From positions 54,195,415 to 54,259,414 of the forward strand of contig OX393578.1 in the NCBI GenBank assembly GCA_947652605.1: DNA of 64,000 bases, written 5' to 3'. The translations under genes and the position numbers were made by a program. Under the pieces are notes generated by a model, which searched no databases, was not told the origin of the DNA, and saw only the letters and a list, made by a program, of their open reading frames with translations. Below, one piece after another: positions 34,426-46,739 of the stretch (position 1 is its first letter; each line of letters begins with the position of its first letter). Source of the stretch: Elmis aenea. Taxonomy: Eukaryota > Arthropoda > Insecta > Coleoptera > Elmidae.

Positions 34426-34982
34426 AAGTCTGTTTTATACTATACCTTTTTTCGTTTAAGAAAATCGTATACGATTTTTAATACAAAAACTTCGTTCAAG
34501 AATTTAGCATGGAAAATATGAACCATTTACATTGTACTATTTTTTTGGTACGAAAACTCCAATAGATTTTGGTTACTTTTTAGTAACTTTTATTATATTT
34601 TGTTGGCACCTTAAGTAACCATGTCAAATGTTCAATTTGATCACAGAACAGAAAGCAAATCATTTTCAAATTTAACGTTTATTTAACGCTTGTTCCATTC
34701 TACATATTTATTCCTACAAAATAAATTGTTAGGGATTAACGGTAATAAGTAGTATTTAACATCGTTTGATTGTTTCAGTTAACCTAACCCACAAATGACA
34801 TGCGGTCAGATACAGTTACAGTAGAATACGCATGCGCCCATGCAAAAATTGGACGCATTTAGGGCAGGTAGTAATTTAGTACGAATTTTTCGTTCAAGAT
34901 TTTTAATTCCTGATTGACACCGTACTAGAAAATCGTATACGATTTTCTTGAACGATAAAATAGTAAAGTATAAAACAGACTT
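34426..34982. mobile_element. MITE with 15-bp inverted ends and paired 18-bp palindromes
   Basis: AAGTCTGTTTTATAC at 34426-34440 is inverted at 34968-34982. Near each end lies the perfect palindrome AAAATCGTATACGATTTT (34461-34478 and 34929-34946), with CGTTCAAGA/TTTTTCGTT motifs nearby on both sides. The 557-bp body has no coding frame. Superfamily unknown. Confidence 0.8.
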
Positions 34983-35883
34983 TAGATTAACTGTTACATT
35001 TTTACATCTAAAATGATTTACTTAAATATACAGAGTGTTTAAATTTCGAGTTTTAGCTCGGAGATCTCGCTTATTCTAATAGCTAGAGTATAGGTTTCAA
35101 TTTGACAAATCTACTGAATTCGATGGTCCATACTAATCCAAAGAGAAATTAAAAATATCCCAAACGGTATCCGAGAAAATTAGGAAAACCATAAAATACA
35201 ATTTTTGAAAATTGTTTGTAACTCCTTCGGATTACAAAATATTTTAAACGTGTAAGAACATTGCCTTAGCAACTTTTCAAGCAGAATCGGATGGTGATCA
35301 AAAATTTTTCTCAAGTGGATTCGTTTTTGTTTTATGACAACCAATTTAGTTTTTTTCCTATGGGCGCAATTTTTGCTATTTACATAATCTAATAGCATTT
35401 ATTTCCTGAATTCATTGATGTATCACACATGGTATTTTACTTTTACATTCATTTCAAATTTGTAAAATTGCTTTTTGGACAACCACCACCTCGGGCAACG
35501 CTGGTATTTTAATTTTTTTTGTTACCATGGCAACCAATTAACAAACTTAAAATTTTATAAGCCTATTACGTGTCATGGTAATGAATTCGTGTAAATGAAC
35601 TTCAACAAAGAAGCTCAAAATCATGAGATAAAGAGGTTACAGGATTGACGATTTCTTTCTGGGACACCTGTTATCACATATCAGTGTTGTTAATCAACTT
35701 TGTTAGTTTTATTGTATTTACTTTTCATAATTAAGGATAAATATGTGAAAAAACTGCAGACATCTTCATCTTTATTGTAAGGTCAAACAAAAGAACAATT
35801 TAAAGCTATGGCACAATAAAAGTCACTTAACAAAAATGTTTTACTGAACTTGACCCACTTTTTACTTTGTTTTATTCATATTA
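34983..35883. other. Unassigned AT-rich stretch
   Basis: Contains a TACAGAGTGTTT variant at 35029 and a 14-bp palindromic X-box-like site; otherwise nothing recognised. Confidence 0.4.
35521..35534. promoter_or_regulatory. X-box-like palindrome GTTACCATGGCAAC
   Basis: Exact match to the consensus bound by RFX transcription factors (GTNRCC N(0-3) RGYAAC). With no gene nearby it may be chance. Confidence 0.2.
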
Positions 35884-36236
35884 ATAATAATAATAATAAT
35901 AATGTCTTTATTGCCATAAAAAAAATAAAAATAGAATACAACAATAATATTACATATATATTATAAGGCAACCTCAAGGCGTAGTTCAATACATTGTCTA
36001 GGACAATATATTGCTCTTCCACTCAACCTTGTTTGAGGTAAATTTAAAATAAAACTTTTAATAATAAAAATATGAGATAACATTTATAACGTTGAAGACA
36101 AAATAATGTTTCCAAAAACAACCTATTCACATGTTAACTGCCAAAACTGTCAAAACTTGCAAACCTGATTCAACAATTTAAAAATACTACAATAATAGCC
36201 TGCCCTTAGCCACAATACGGTAAACCTTTTTCTTAA

Positions 36237-36808
36237 CCTTTAAGTAGTCGCACGGCGCCGCAGAGGCGCCAAGCGTTTTTTAAATCGTTGTTACATTTTT
36301 AATTATTTTTTTGTCAGTAATATCTGTTTATGTATTCCTCAATTGTACTTTTAGGAATACGAATTATATAGTATTATTCATATTTCTCTATTTTACAGTC
36401 CGTAAAATGCAATTATGTGCTACTCGGCATGAACGCTATCATTTATGCCCTAGGGCTAAAAATCGACATTCGCAACAAATTTGTTCGCAATGCCATAAAA
36501 ATATTTTTTCAGAGCATACAAAAAAAATTGTGCAGTGAATGCTTTGCATCCAATGTTTGATTCGTATTAAAAATAAATTATTTTACGTTTTTACAGTTAT
36601 GTTTTATATACAGATATATATTTTTTATATCTTATAATTTATTTAGTCATTGTTATTCTTTTTAAGATTTAGCTTATATTTCATGAATAAAGCAGTTTAA
36701 CACATTTTTAAGATTTTAAGTCAAAAATATTGTTATAAAACCCCAATGGTGCCTCCGAGGCGCCATGCGAGTAGTTATGTATACACAGTACACGCGACTA
36801 GTTAAAGG
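36237..36808 (+). mobile_element. Non-autonomous piggyBac-like element in a LINE
   Basis: TTAA at 36233-36236 and 36809-36812 flank inverted ends CCTTTAAGTAGTCGC and (reversed) CCTTTAACTAGTCGC, one mismatch. TTAA target and end structure fit piggyBac. The LINE reading frame resumes across the insert, confirming that it is an insertion. Internal GGCGCC palindromes lie near both ends. Confidence 0.9.
36405..36560 (+). pseudogene. piggyBac transposase C-terminal Cys-rich domain remnant
   Basis: The frame reads QLCATRHERYHLCPRAKNRH then QQICSQCHKNIFSEHTKK, with Cys/His spacing resembling the C-terminal RING/PHD-like cysteine-rich domain of piggyBac transposases (LCPR-x-K-x-R ... C-x2-C-x4-C-x-EH). 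Stop at 36536-36538. The catalytic DDD domain is absent, so this is the remaining tail of an internally deleted transposase. Confidence 0.7.
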
Positions 36809-37932
36809 TTAAATGACTGAGTCACAGATTTTCAAACTGTCCGGAATAGAGTTGTATAATTTGTAAATATTAAAAGAAAATGATCGTTCAAAGAACTTAG
36901 TTTTGTGTTGTGGTGGACTGAATAGGGGTCGTCTATTCCTGACGTTCAAGTTATGGACATCAGTTCTGAAGGTAATTTTGTTTAGCAAATATTTAGGAGC
37001 GTTAGACAGAAATAAATTATGATACAGAGTGACGCTTTGTAGGATACGTTAATTTTGCATATTGACCCATCCCATTTCATTAAATTTGAGCGAAATTTTT
37101 TGAAATTTTCTTATGCCATAAAAAAATCTAAATGAACTGTTTTGAACCCTTTGAATTTTACATTTGGTATCGTAATCTAAGCAGTGGCCATAAACTGGTG
37201 CCGCGAAATTGAAATGTGAGAGTACCATTACGTCGCATAACATTTTTTTTACATTAATATTAAGATAGCTTCGGTGAGGATATAAACATTTTAAATTTAA
37301 GTATGCTTTTTGTATGCATTTTGATACATGATTTCTATATCTAAAAGAATTATCCAAGGTGAGCCCAGGGTTTTGAAAGATTCGACAAATGGTACATTGA
37401 CACCATTAGCTTTAATAGTTATGGCGTTTATTTCCGCGACAACTTTTTGATTACCGAACAGTATCCACGCAGACTTAGCGGCATTAAGAAAAAGGTGGTG
37501 TTCCTGTGAATATTCATAAATTGATTGAAGGTCTTTGTTTACTTTATAAACAGCATCAACTAAAAATTCTTTTTTAAAACTGATGTAAATATGGGTATCA
37601 TCAGCATACATCACATATTTGGTGAAGTTCAAGCATAGTGGCAATTGACAGGTGTAAATAATGAACAATAAAGGTCCCAAAATGGACCCTTGTCGGACGC
37701 CACAGTTAGTAAATTTTACATCTGATATTTTGCCATCATATACAACCTGCTGACTACGAAATGATGAATAACTTTTTATTAATTCAATGGCTGAAATATC
37801 GAAACCAATAAAGTGTATCAAAGAGGACAAAACTGAATGCTTAATCGTATCGAATGCCTTGCTATTACCTGGATAGTTGGGCAAATCAACAATTTGAATC
37901 CCGTGGTACAGAGTTACACAAGCATTTAACAA

Positions 37933-39010
37933 ATAAAAAGTGCTTTTAAAGATAACCCATAAAATGTATTGGAACGAATCGATTTCTTTGTATCATCACG
38001 ATAATAGTACTGTGTTGTATTGAAATAAATTTATAAGTACGAAAAATTATTGTTATTGGAGGTCTCATCTCCTTTATCGATTAAGCCATATTGCGGCCCT
38101 AAACTCGCCACGAATTTGTTTACGTTGCTAGAAGCATTTATCCGTCGAAATGAGTTCCCAACAGAACAATATAAATACGGAACCAGGAGGTCTCCTTATA
38201 CGTTTAAACAGACGGTTGGCAGAAGAATTATGTGCCGGCGTCCTAGCCGGGGGTGAGTGCAAACTTTATGACGTCACTTCCACTCCCTCCTCCACTTCCT
38301 TCTAAGAAGCGCCTCTAGAAGTCGCCAAATTAAGACGAAAGACTCTCCGGAGTGTGGAGCTACGCCAAGATACGCTAAATTCATTATGTCGCATTAAAGT
38401 TACGAACGATTATAAGGGTTTGTTTAGAAGCCAAGACGGCTTGACATTACAAAGATTTAAATCTATTTAGATTCTGTTTTACGTGTAGCGCAACAAATAG
38501 ACTCAAAAAAATGCGCACATCCCGCGGAAATTAACGCAAATCACAGATGATATTAAAGCTGGTACGATACCTCCTCTAATGATTATTCTAATCGCTATAT
38601 GCAAACGTTGAGAGAACAAGTTTTGCAGTACTTGTGTAGGATTGTTGCATGGACTGAATAAAAAGCAGGCATTACTAAAACGCTGAACTACCAGATCTCA
38701 TTTATCACTGAAGAGGTTAAAAAAACTAAGTTGTAGAGAACCTCAAACATGAAACAGGCCACAAAAGTTTATGGTAAGTAATTTGTACACTATAGATAAG
38801 TTTTTCATTGGCAACTTAAGCAAAATGTTGTGAAAAACTTACATAAAAATGCCAGTAAAATTTAGTACAAGTTTAAAGCCGCGTTATAATCGAGGAGTGT
38901 AGGTGGAACAGGTTCGAAAATAATAAACGAAAAAAAAAATAGAATTGAAGTAGTCACAAAATTGTATCAATGCTTGAAACAAAACTGAATTCTGGAAGGA
39001 AAACTCTCGC
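37933..39010. other. Unassigned stretch with GC-richer core 38050-38400
   Basis: No mobile element recognised. The core contains a short exon-like frame listed separately. Confidence 0.35.
38150..38252 (+). CDS. Candidate first coding exon (speculative)
   Basis: ATG at 38150 (context CGAAATGAG) opens a frame beginning MSSQQNNINTEPGGLLIRLN and running through RRLAEELCAGVLAG to a strong splice-donor match GGG|GTGAGT at 38253. Unspliced, the frame ends at 38305 (51 codons). Base composition is clearly less AT-rich than the surroundings. No family is recognised, and no downstream exon could be identified; chance is possible. Confidence 0.2.
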
Positions 39011-39135
39011 TTAATACAGGGTGCGCCAATGGTGCCATGAAGTCCATTATTGTCAATACATGTACCTAAGTGTGTTGTGGCACATAAAAATGTTGAATTT
39101 AAAAAAAAATTGCATTAATTTTACTTGTTTATAAT

Positions 39136-39212
39136 GGGTAGTTCACACGGTGACATTTGATGTCGCACGACTTTTGATGTCGCGACATCAAATGTCACCG
39201 TATGAACTACCC
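39136..39212. repeat. 30-bp arm hairpin
   Basis: GGGTAGTTCACACGGTGACA TTTGATGTCG pairs with its reverse complement at 39183-39212 with one mismatch; the 17-bp loop contains another copy of GATGTCG. Likely a very short MITE. Confidence 0.8.
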
Positions 39213-39627
39213 TTAAAAAAACAAATTGTAGGAGTGTGTAATAATTTTATAAATAATTGGAAATTTTTATATCGTTTAATTTACAGAACAGCAAATATTT
39301 TAGTTAGGTGGTTTTTATACTAAAAATTTGTATGAATGGCCACAATCAAGGAAATATATAAATGTTTATAGACGTGACAACAACCCCTCTAGAGCAATAT
39401 TTATTGAAATTTTTGCTACAGTGTGAACAGTTTTTTTTAAGTATATGTGGTACTAGACAAAGCTCACTTTTATGAAATGTTTAACAGTTTCTTTTTCTTT
39501 ATTAAACAAAATGAAGATTTATAAAAGGAAATCAAGTTTTCTGATGTATACAACAGATTTTAAACAAATTAATTAAAATAAGTAATGTAAGCGATTTCAA
39601 TGAATTGACTTTAAATGTTTATTAATA
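39213..39627. other. Unassigned AT-rich stretch
   Basis: No feature recognised. Confidence 0.4.
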
Positions 39628-40052
39628 TACAGGGTGATTGATTGAGACCGGGACTTAAAAAGATATGAAGAATGAAAAAGGGTATTGATCTGAAATTTTG
39701 GTTATAACCATAATGGCATCTAATCTGTATATTAAGAATATTTTCAAGATGGCGACACTTCCGGATATACCGGAAATTGACGTCTACTTTCTTATTTCAA
39801 ATACAATGGTCTATTTTTTATTGCGTATTTGAATTTAACACCTCATTTTAGAGGGACTTTTAATGGCATTCCCTACACCTAAAAGCAGTAGTTTTTTAGA
39901 TTTTTGGACTTTTTTGAATTTTTTTAAATTTTCATTGTGATGCTTAATATTCTCTATTCCCGCCATTTTTAAAGAGAAAACCCTTAAATTTAGACTGTGC
40001 ATTGAAGAAACTTTGAAGTTCATCCTGAAATTTTTCCAATCGATGCATTACT
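39628..40052 (+). mobile_element. Single arm of the foldback family at 52980
   Basis: Starts TACAGGGTGATTGATTGAGA and matches 52980-53351 plus 54251-54300 (shared blocks include AATACAATGGTCTATTTTTT and ATGGCGACACTTCCGG-like text). The junction AGACTGTGCATTGAAG is continuous here, giving the empty site for the mariner inserted at 53354. The second arm is absent: the copy ends where a new TACAGGGTGTCC motif begins at 40053. Confidence 0.85.
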
Positions 40053-40518
40053 TACAGGGTGTCCAAAATTTAATTTCCCTTTAATACAACTTAAGATCAG
40101 TCAAACTCGTTTATTTCAAACATAGTGCCCTTTTTTTTCATTTTATAATGTAAAATCCAATTCTGCATCAATCTGTATTAGCGTTTCCTATACTTATCTG
40201 CAATAATTTTCGAGTTATTAAGAATTTTTAATAAAGTTGAGAGAAATTGAAACATTTTAAATACCTAGTAGGCCTTGGCAATGACAATAAATATCAATAT
40301 TAATAACTGTCAACCACTTTTATCGCGTTTATCTGTAGTGTTCATGAAAATGGAAAATCAAGAGTATTCAAACACGGATATTTTGAATTTATTTTACATT
40401 CATGGACAATATCAAAAGATTGTTGTAAAATATACTATTTTTTGTCTACTCTAAAGATTAAAAATAGTTATTTATGTATCAAGGCCAAAAAGTACGTTTT
40501 GGCCGAGGTGCATATTAA

Positions 40519-40807
40519 ATTTTTTGTGCGATCGAATTAAAAACAATTTAAATTTTTAGTTATTTTCAAAATTATAGGTTAGAAACTACGTGACATTCTG
40601 TCACTGACAGATGACGGCGTATGTACTGCATTACCGGCCCTTTCCTTAGCAACGGCCGTAAAAGTTACTTTTTCGGCCGTTGCTAAGGGTAACGGCCTGA
40701 AAAGTAACTTTTGCGGCCGTTGCTAAGGATAGGGCCGGTAATGCAGTACTTTATGGTTGCTAACGCGTCCGTCAAACAGCTGTTTCTAGTACGATCGCAC
40801 AAAAAAT
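40519..40807. mobile_element. MITE with nested palindrome
   Basis: Outer ends ATTTTTTGTGCGATCG (40519-40534) and CGATCGCACAAAAAAT (40792-40807) are perfect inverted repeats. Inside, 40623-40749 is a second palindrome (GTACTGCATTACCGGCCC ... GGGCCGGTAATGCAGTAC) whose arms include GCAACGGCCG blocks repeated again at the centre. No coding content. Confidence 0.8.
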
Positions 40808-42137
40808 GTATTTCAGAGAAAAACCAAAGGTGATATGATGGTCACCGTAAAAGCCGTTTTCGAAAAACCGTCAGCGGACGTTTCGTTGTGAAAAACTTTC
40901 ATTAAACTTTTCACATTTTATAGACTTTTACCCATCCTAGGTGTATGTAACCTTGTAACCCCTTAATTAATTATGCATCTGTCAAATAATTGACCAATTT
41001 ATAGATAACTTTAATTAGGTACCACCTATATTTAATTTATATTTTGGAAGAGGCATCTCTTGCTAGACCAGTTTTAAGACACTCGTTTCTGTATCACTAG
41101 CAGTTTTATTTAATGTAGAGACAAAACTCTTGAACTTGTGTAATATTTTTACAAAGGATCTTTCTAAATAAAGATAGGTATATTTTAATTAAACTTATTT
41201 ATGTAAATAAATGAATACTTAGGCAATTCAAAGCTAAAACATATTTCTTTCCAGAGACGTGGAGTAGCAGAAAAAAAAACTATTCGTTTTAGGTCCGTGA
41301 TTACAGCAGCTATGTTTTATGGTTTAATACAGCATGGTTATAAAATAATTAGCTTAAGTATCCCGGTTAACGTTCAAATAAAACTAATTGCGGCTTAAGC
41401 CTGGCGGTTAATTACCAAATTGTATTTACAGAATCCATCATAGCTAACGGCGCTTCCGGCTCTAGACTATTTGACCACAAATAAAAGTAAGTAATTGAAA
41501 TAAATCTGTGTAACGCGGCGGCTCAATAAGTCTTCAACATTACACACAGCACTAAATGTAATAAGAAGTAAAACGGCAGCGGGGCCTTATTCAATCGGCC
41601 ATATTTCACGATAGCGCAAGAAGTCAGTCCGCGCCATTTACACTAATATATCTGTAATCGATGAGGGATGAAGAAGTTATCTTCCCTAAGTTAATTGCAT
41701 TCTTTGCTACAGACTCGTTCTTTGTGTCCGTTGTTCATTACAGGCCGGCTTATCAGATCTGTGCTTTACAAGAGTGTACATTTACGTCAGAACGGCAATT
41801 CATTGATTTGATGTATCGTCGCGATAAAAAGAAATCTCCATTGAAAATTAGTGGAGTATGAAAAACGACCATCAAAGACATTCTCATTTTACAGCATAAT
41901 ATTATTTTACAGCATGTCAAAGCGCTTATAAAAATCTGATTCTTCGTACAAAGGAATTGCGATCATAACACGAATGCTTAATCGAAAAATATTTCCATGC
42001 TATAAAAGTGTGGAGCATATAAAAACACAAGACGGTATTAACAAATAAATGACGGTAGTCATTTTTAATAAACAAAAGCCAATGTCGTTACCATGGAAGC
42101 AGAAATTAACTTTGCATAATTTAAGATGTTTTTTTAA
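40808..42137. other. Unassigned stretch
   Basis: A 66-codon frame at 41661-41861 has no recognised domain. No repeat structure found. Confidence 0.35.
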
Positions 42138-42775
42138 AAATTTTATTTATTTCCGCGAAATGGTCCCCTTTCGGGTTCCTGTACTGCGACCTATTAGTCT
42201 AGTGTACCCTTTGGTGATAGCCCGTTAGAGAAGTCATATGTTTTTGAAACACTCCAGGGTTTTCTTAAAGGGTGTTTTTCTTAACTCTTCTTGGTTGGCT
42301 TTTTCCATCCCCAGAGGTCTACGTCAACAGGTTGTGAATTCTTCACAATGGCACAGTGCGTGAGGAGTTTCTCTTCTTCACTACATCCTCTGCATATGTC
42401 GGTCTCTGAGATCCCTATTATGTAGGTGTCGGTTTAGCCCACAGTGTCTGGTGGTTACTCTGATGTTCTACTCTGCTCATCCTGAGCATTTCTTATGTCT
42501 TTTCTTTGAAGACCTTAGACAGGATAGCCTTAGAATCGGCTTGTCCTGCTACTTTTTACCAATGAGCACTATGTCCCTGTATAAATATGCCATTAGGACA
42601 CCGCTTGGCTGTTCCATAGGATGTACCAAGTGCGGGTTCTGTTCCGAAGAAAGGTGTCCCGATTCCAATTTTGACCAGGCGATCTGCTTTCTCGTTCCCT
42701 GGTATATTAGTGTGCCCTGCTTGCTAGAACGTTAATTGCCCAGATGCAGTTCAGAACAAGTTCGTAGTTTTCTTA
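42138..42775 (-). pseudogene. I/LOA-like LINE 3' fragment (RNase H side)
   Basis: The DNA is clearly homologous to 62740-63380 (shared blocks such as TTGGCTTTTTCCATCCCCAG and CTGCATATGTCGGTCT). On the minus strand it covers the region after the RNase H domain, including the C-x2-C zinc-knuckle area of this LINE group, with many frame breaks. Open frames on the plus strand (42451-42735) are shadows. Confidence 0.8.
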
Positions 42776-43040
42776 AGCATTTAAGTTGTTAAAGTCCAGT
42801 CGTTTTCAAATAGTGATTTTTGTAAAAAAAAAAAAAAATATTCAGCTAAAAATTTGATTTTTGGCAAAATCGCGTACGTCTTAGTAATCAAATATCTCTT
42901 AGGAGAAAACCCTGAACAAAATGGTTAGAGGCAGTGAAAAAGGACCCAAAGACTTAAGGACGTAAGGAATTTAAGAAACTTACTAAGGATTAAAAAGAAT
43001 GCATGATTACATTGTTCCAAAACCATGGGCCAGCTTGGAC

Positions 43041-43470
43041 TGAAGTGCCTATTAAATAAAAAAATTAATATTCGAAGCAAGATAAACTGGTGAAACACTT
43101 TTCTGGGATACCGAAAATACCTTATCGATTAAATAAATTTGGCAATTACAGGAGAGTCTTATGGTTAAATTATTAAAAATTATTTTACAAGAGAATATCA
43201 TGCCAAATTTTTACCAGCAAAAAACAATGACGCATGACAATGTAAGCTGCATTAGATAATTAAGTTTAACAAATCCAGGATCATGGTTTTGTTGAGCTAA
43301 GGCACCCATCTGGTAGTCCTGATTTGGCACCTTGCAAAGTTTTATTTATCCCAAATCTCCAATGAAAAATTTAAAGAAAGGCGATTTGAATATTATAACA
43401 AAGTTTAAGTGAAGGAATATTAACAGGCTGTTAAAAGGTTTTTTGTTTCTTATTTGTAAAAAAAAAAAAA
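43041..43470 (+). pseudogene. Badly decayed mariner-like transposase
   Basis: In scattered frames: GETLFWDTENT (resembling the DETW...YD region), MTHDNVSC (HDNA-like) at about 43222, and RHPSGSPDLAPCKVLF (resembling HPPYSPDLAPCDF) at about 43300-43350. The order and spacing fit a mariner-type transposase, but the third acidic residue has become Lys and no frame is continuous. Confidence 0.45.
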
Positions 43471-46357
43471 AAACTATAGGCAATACGCAGAAGGCAATAG
43501 GTAGTCCTTTCGTCTTTGTATCTTGGCTTGGTACATTACTCAATCATTTGCCTTCGATTTTTTTCAGAACAGCAAAAGAATACGCAAATCGAACAACTTT
43601 TCAACAATAAATCTCACCAACAGCATTTGCGAGTAAAAAAAAAATCTGGTCACCCTTCAGTTGAGTTATGAACAATAAAAATTTAAAACTTGGAGAACCA
43701 TAATAATGTATCAAAAGAAATGATCGAAATATAATTGCAATACACGTAATTTAAAACTGCTATTATCTGACCCTGACAAATTAAAATTGTAACCGTTCAA
43801 CTTCCAACACACAATTGAGGCTATTGTTGCAAAACGGCAAAGAAAAGTCGCAAAGGGCACGGAAAACCTCAAATACAAATTAATAATTGTTGCCTGTTAC
43901 CGTGAAATGACCATAATGGCATATTTCAGAGTTGCTTTTGGTTCCTTTTGATCTTTTAATACTCATTTTAAAGTAAGCAAGAAATGCTTTTAAGTTATAA
44001 TTAGCTTTTTGAAGTCGTTTCTTTATAGTTGTTTGAATTAAACACAGCAAAAAAAAATCGTTCATACAGGTCACGGGTATAGAGAGCCGTTCAATGAATT
44101 TTAAATAAGTTACAGTAATTTTACACCAGTCGACCAAATATTTTAATAAACTTTTAATCTAGTTTCTTTAAACTATTCATGTCTTTAAGCAAACGAAAAC
44201 GTGTTTCATGCTGCTGTTTTTCATTTTATGACGTTGTGATGTACGAAACTACGCATCTTCTAGTTACATAAAACAATTGCCTAGCTAAATTATACGATAA
44301 TTGTCACTGAGGTATTATAAAGTTCTAAAACTGTATGAAATATGCATCAAGATAAAATTACAAGCTGCTTTCCTAAATGTTAATGTTTGCTAGTCACGGA
44401 GGTTGATAGCCAACTTAATAATATTAAATCAAAACTTGATAGCAATTTGAGGAAATCTACAGAGTTTAGAGATATAATTATACGACGTCATCTGAATTAG
44501 TTAGACACACTACGCGTTAAAAAGTTGTTTACTAACAATAAGTAACACAAAAATTTTAACTAGAAAATTGGTAAAAATAATTCAAGAGTAAACCTAAATC
44601 TGTTTTTTTAACTATTAGATTAAAAGAAAAATTTGATTACGTTACTTTCACTGAAAAATACTTTCCAATACTTTGATATTTTGTATTAAATACTGACCTA
44701 AAAGAAGTTACTTAAGATGTAAAATACGGACAAAATAGTAATTTTACTAACGTATTGTATTAAATTACTGACCCAAAATAATTTATTGATTCTGTAATAA
44801 CACTGATCAAGAAGAAATTTTACAACTTTTGCATCTACTGACTTTCTTAAAATTTTAAGCATTCCTCTTGAAAACAATTAAAAGGAAGATGACTAACGAG
44901 AAAAATTTACAGTTCTTGCAGCTGTACAAAATAAAAACAGGTAAAATTTTACCGTTATTATTTGAAAAAGTTATATGCAAAAGAATTAAAACGATGTCTT
45001 CCACAGCCTCTTGAATGAATCAAACACACACACCACGAGTATTTTAAATTTAGAATCAGTCTTGCCTGTATTCCGTAAGTATAGTAGTTGACGTCTCCAG
45101 GGATTTTTCAGATTTTAACCTGTCTTTATAACGACCTAACCTGGTCGGGGTTGGTATGTGATAAAGCATGGTACAGGAAATATTTGTAAGCTTTGTATTT
45201 CACGCTCCAGTAAACATCAAACAAATTTTTGCTTCAGTTTCATGTAAAAATTTGTTTTCAAAAATGTCGAACTATACGTCCTGAATATTTATGCATCTTC
45301 TGGTATAAAGTACGAACTACATGCATGAGTTTTGCATATTCAAATTTAGGATTAGACTAGTTTACTTCGCTGAAATGCCAATGATCTCAACAAATAAGTT
45401 ACATTAATTGGTGATATTATTTGATGCGTATAAAATTATATAAATTTAGTATAAAAATCATGATTTTCTTTATAAGCAGTACAATGGAAAACTAGGTCGT
45501 ACAATTTACAGACACAAACACACAATTAAATACTTATTTGCGCATGCAAATCATAAACTATCACAAAAAAAGTTTAATGAATACGGTTACAGATTAAACT
45601 AAAAGCTAATATGAAAGAACAAAATTAAAATTAACCGTTATATTCTAATAAGAAACTATCCAAATAAAATCTTAAACTCGACATTAGACATAATGCCAAA
45701 TATAAAACCCAAGTCTATTTTTCATGCAAAATGAGATTTTGATATTTTTGCATTCCTTAGGAGTAAATCCATCAGTTGGTTGTAATAAAAAACCCAAGTC
45801 TAAGGACCTTTGTTAAAGTTTGAACGGGAATGAGTTGAGTGCAAACATAACCCAAGTCCTGGAGTTTGGTTGGTTTTACACTCAACAAATTACCTGATTA
45901 TTAACATGTGTTTTGATTGTCAATTTTTGACGTTTATGTTTGACATAAAATTAACTTTCAAGTCTGTGCTTTGACTCCGTGCAGTTCGGAGTTTTATATA
46001 TTGTTGTTAAAAATCGACTGCCGTTGGTAACCAATGAAAAAATAAGTGAGGCTGCATTTCCATGTCGAAAATAACAAAATAACTTTTCTGAGTAGGTACT
46101 CCAGAAACACTTTTTCCCAATCATTTTTACCCTGTGATCGGTTGTTCGGAGTGATAAAGAGATGTTTAAAAAAAATTTAACTGGCCAACAAGTGATACAC
46201 AAAATTTACTATTTTTTATTATGATAGCGCATAAAAATGTGTACCTAGTTGTTTATTTATTTACTGTTAATAGTGTTAATACATAAAAATTCAACAATAA
46301 TATTTTTAAGTTAACTTTCAAAATAGATATTTTTGCGGAATTTGTTGTGTTTCTTTA
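43471..46357. other. Unassigned AT-rich stretch
   Basis: Almost 2.9 kb with no recognisable element, repeat or coding motif. Short frames (43880-44137, 45951-46202) lack domains. Confidence 0.4.
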
Positions 46358-46739
46358 TACAAGGTGTTTCTTAAATATTGCGAAAATATTCAGAAGATGA
46401 TTCCTTATCAAAAATTAAGGGGGGTCTTTTATATAAATGCGACTCCTGTTAATTTTTTTACCAGAACTTTTTGGAGGGTTGAAACTTTGCATTTTTTTAA
46501 ATTTGATTTATTTATAAACTTTTTTTATTCTATCTGTTCTCGTAAAACCTACAGTTTTTGAGTAAAAATTAATATAGGTGAACTTGCACCATTAAATTTA
46601 TAAATGAATCAAAATAAAAAAAAAAAAATTTAATTGGAAAATTTAATTTTTTACGAGAAAAATACATTTGGGAATTATAACCTTGCTATTGCTATTTCAT
46701 ATTTATGAATACAATAATATAATTTTTACAATGAATTTT

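Larger units (their letters stand above)
35884..37932 (-). mobile_element. CR1/Jockey-like LINE interrupted by a piggyBac-like element
   Basis: On the minus strand the RT reads NSKAFDTIKHSVLSSLIHFI (motif A), GVRQGSILGPLLFIIYTCQL (motif B), KYVMYADDTHIYISF (motif C), LGSPW and, after a frame break near 37300, RYRNHVSKCIQKAYLNLKCL through VQNSSFRFFYGIRKF to about 36810. A further C-terminal piece and 3' UTR continue at 36232 down to 35884, ending GGCAATAAAGAC and (ATT)n. Between them sits a 572-bp TTAA-flanked insert. Motif-C Asp residues are intact; frameshift and insertion kill it. Confidence 0.9.

Noticed and set aside
42451..42735. Plus-strand frame of 94 codons, Cys-rich
   Set aside because: Antisense of the I/LOA-like LINE fragment, as shown by its homology with 62740-63380.
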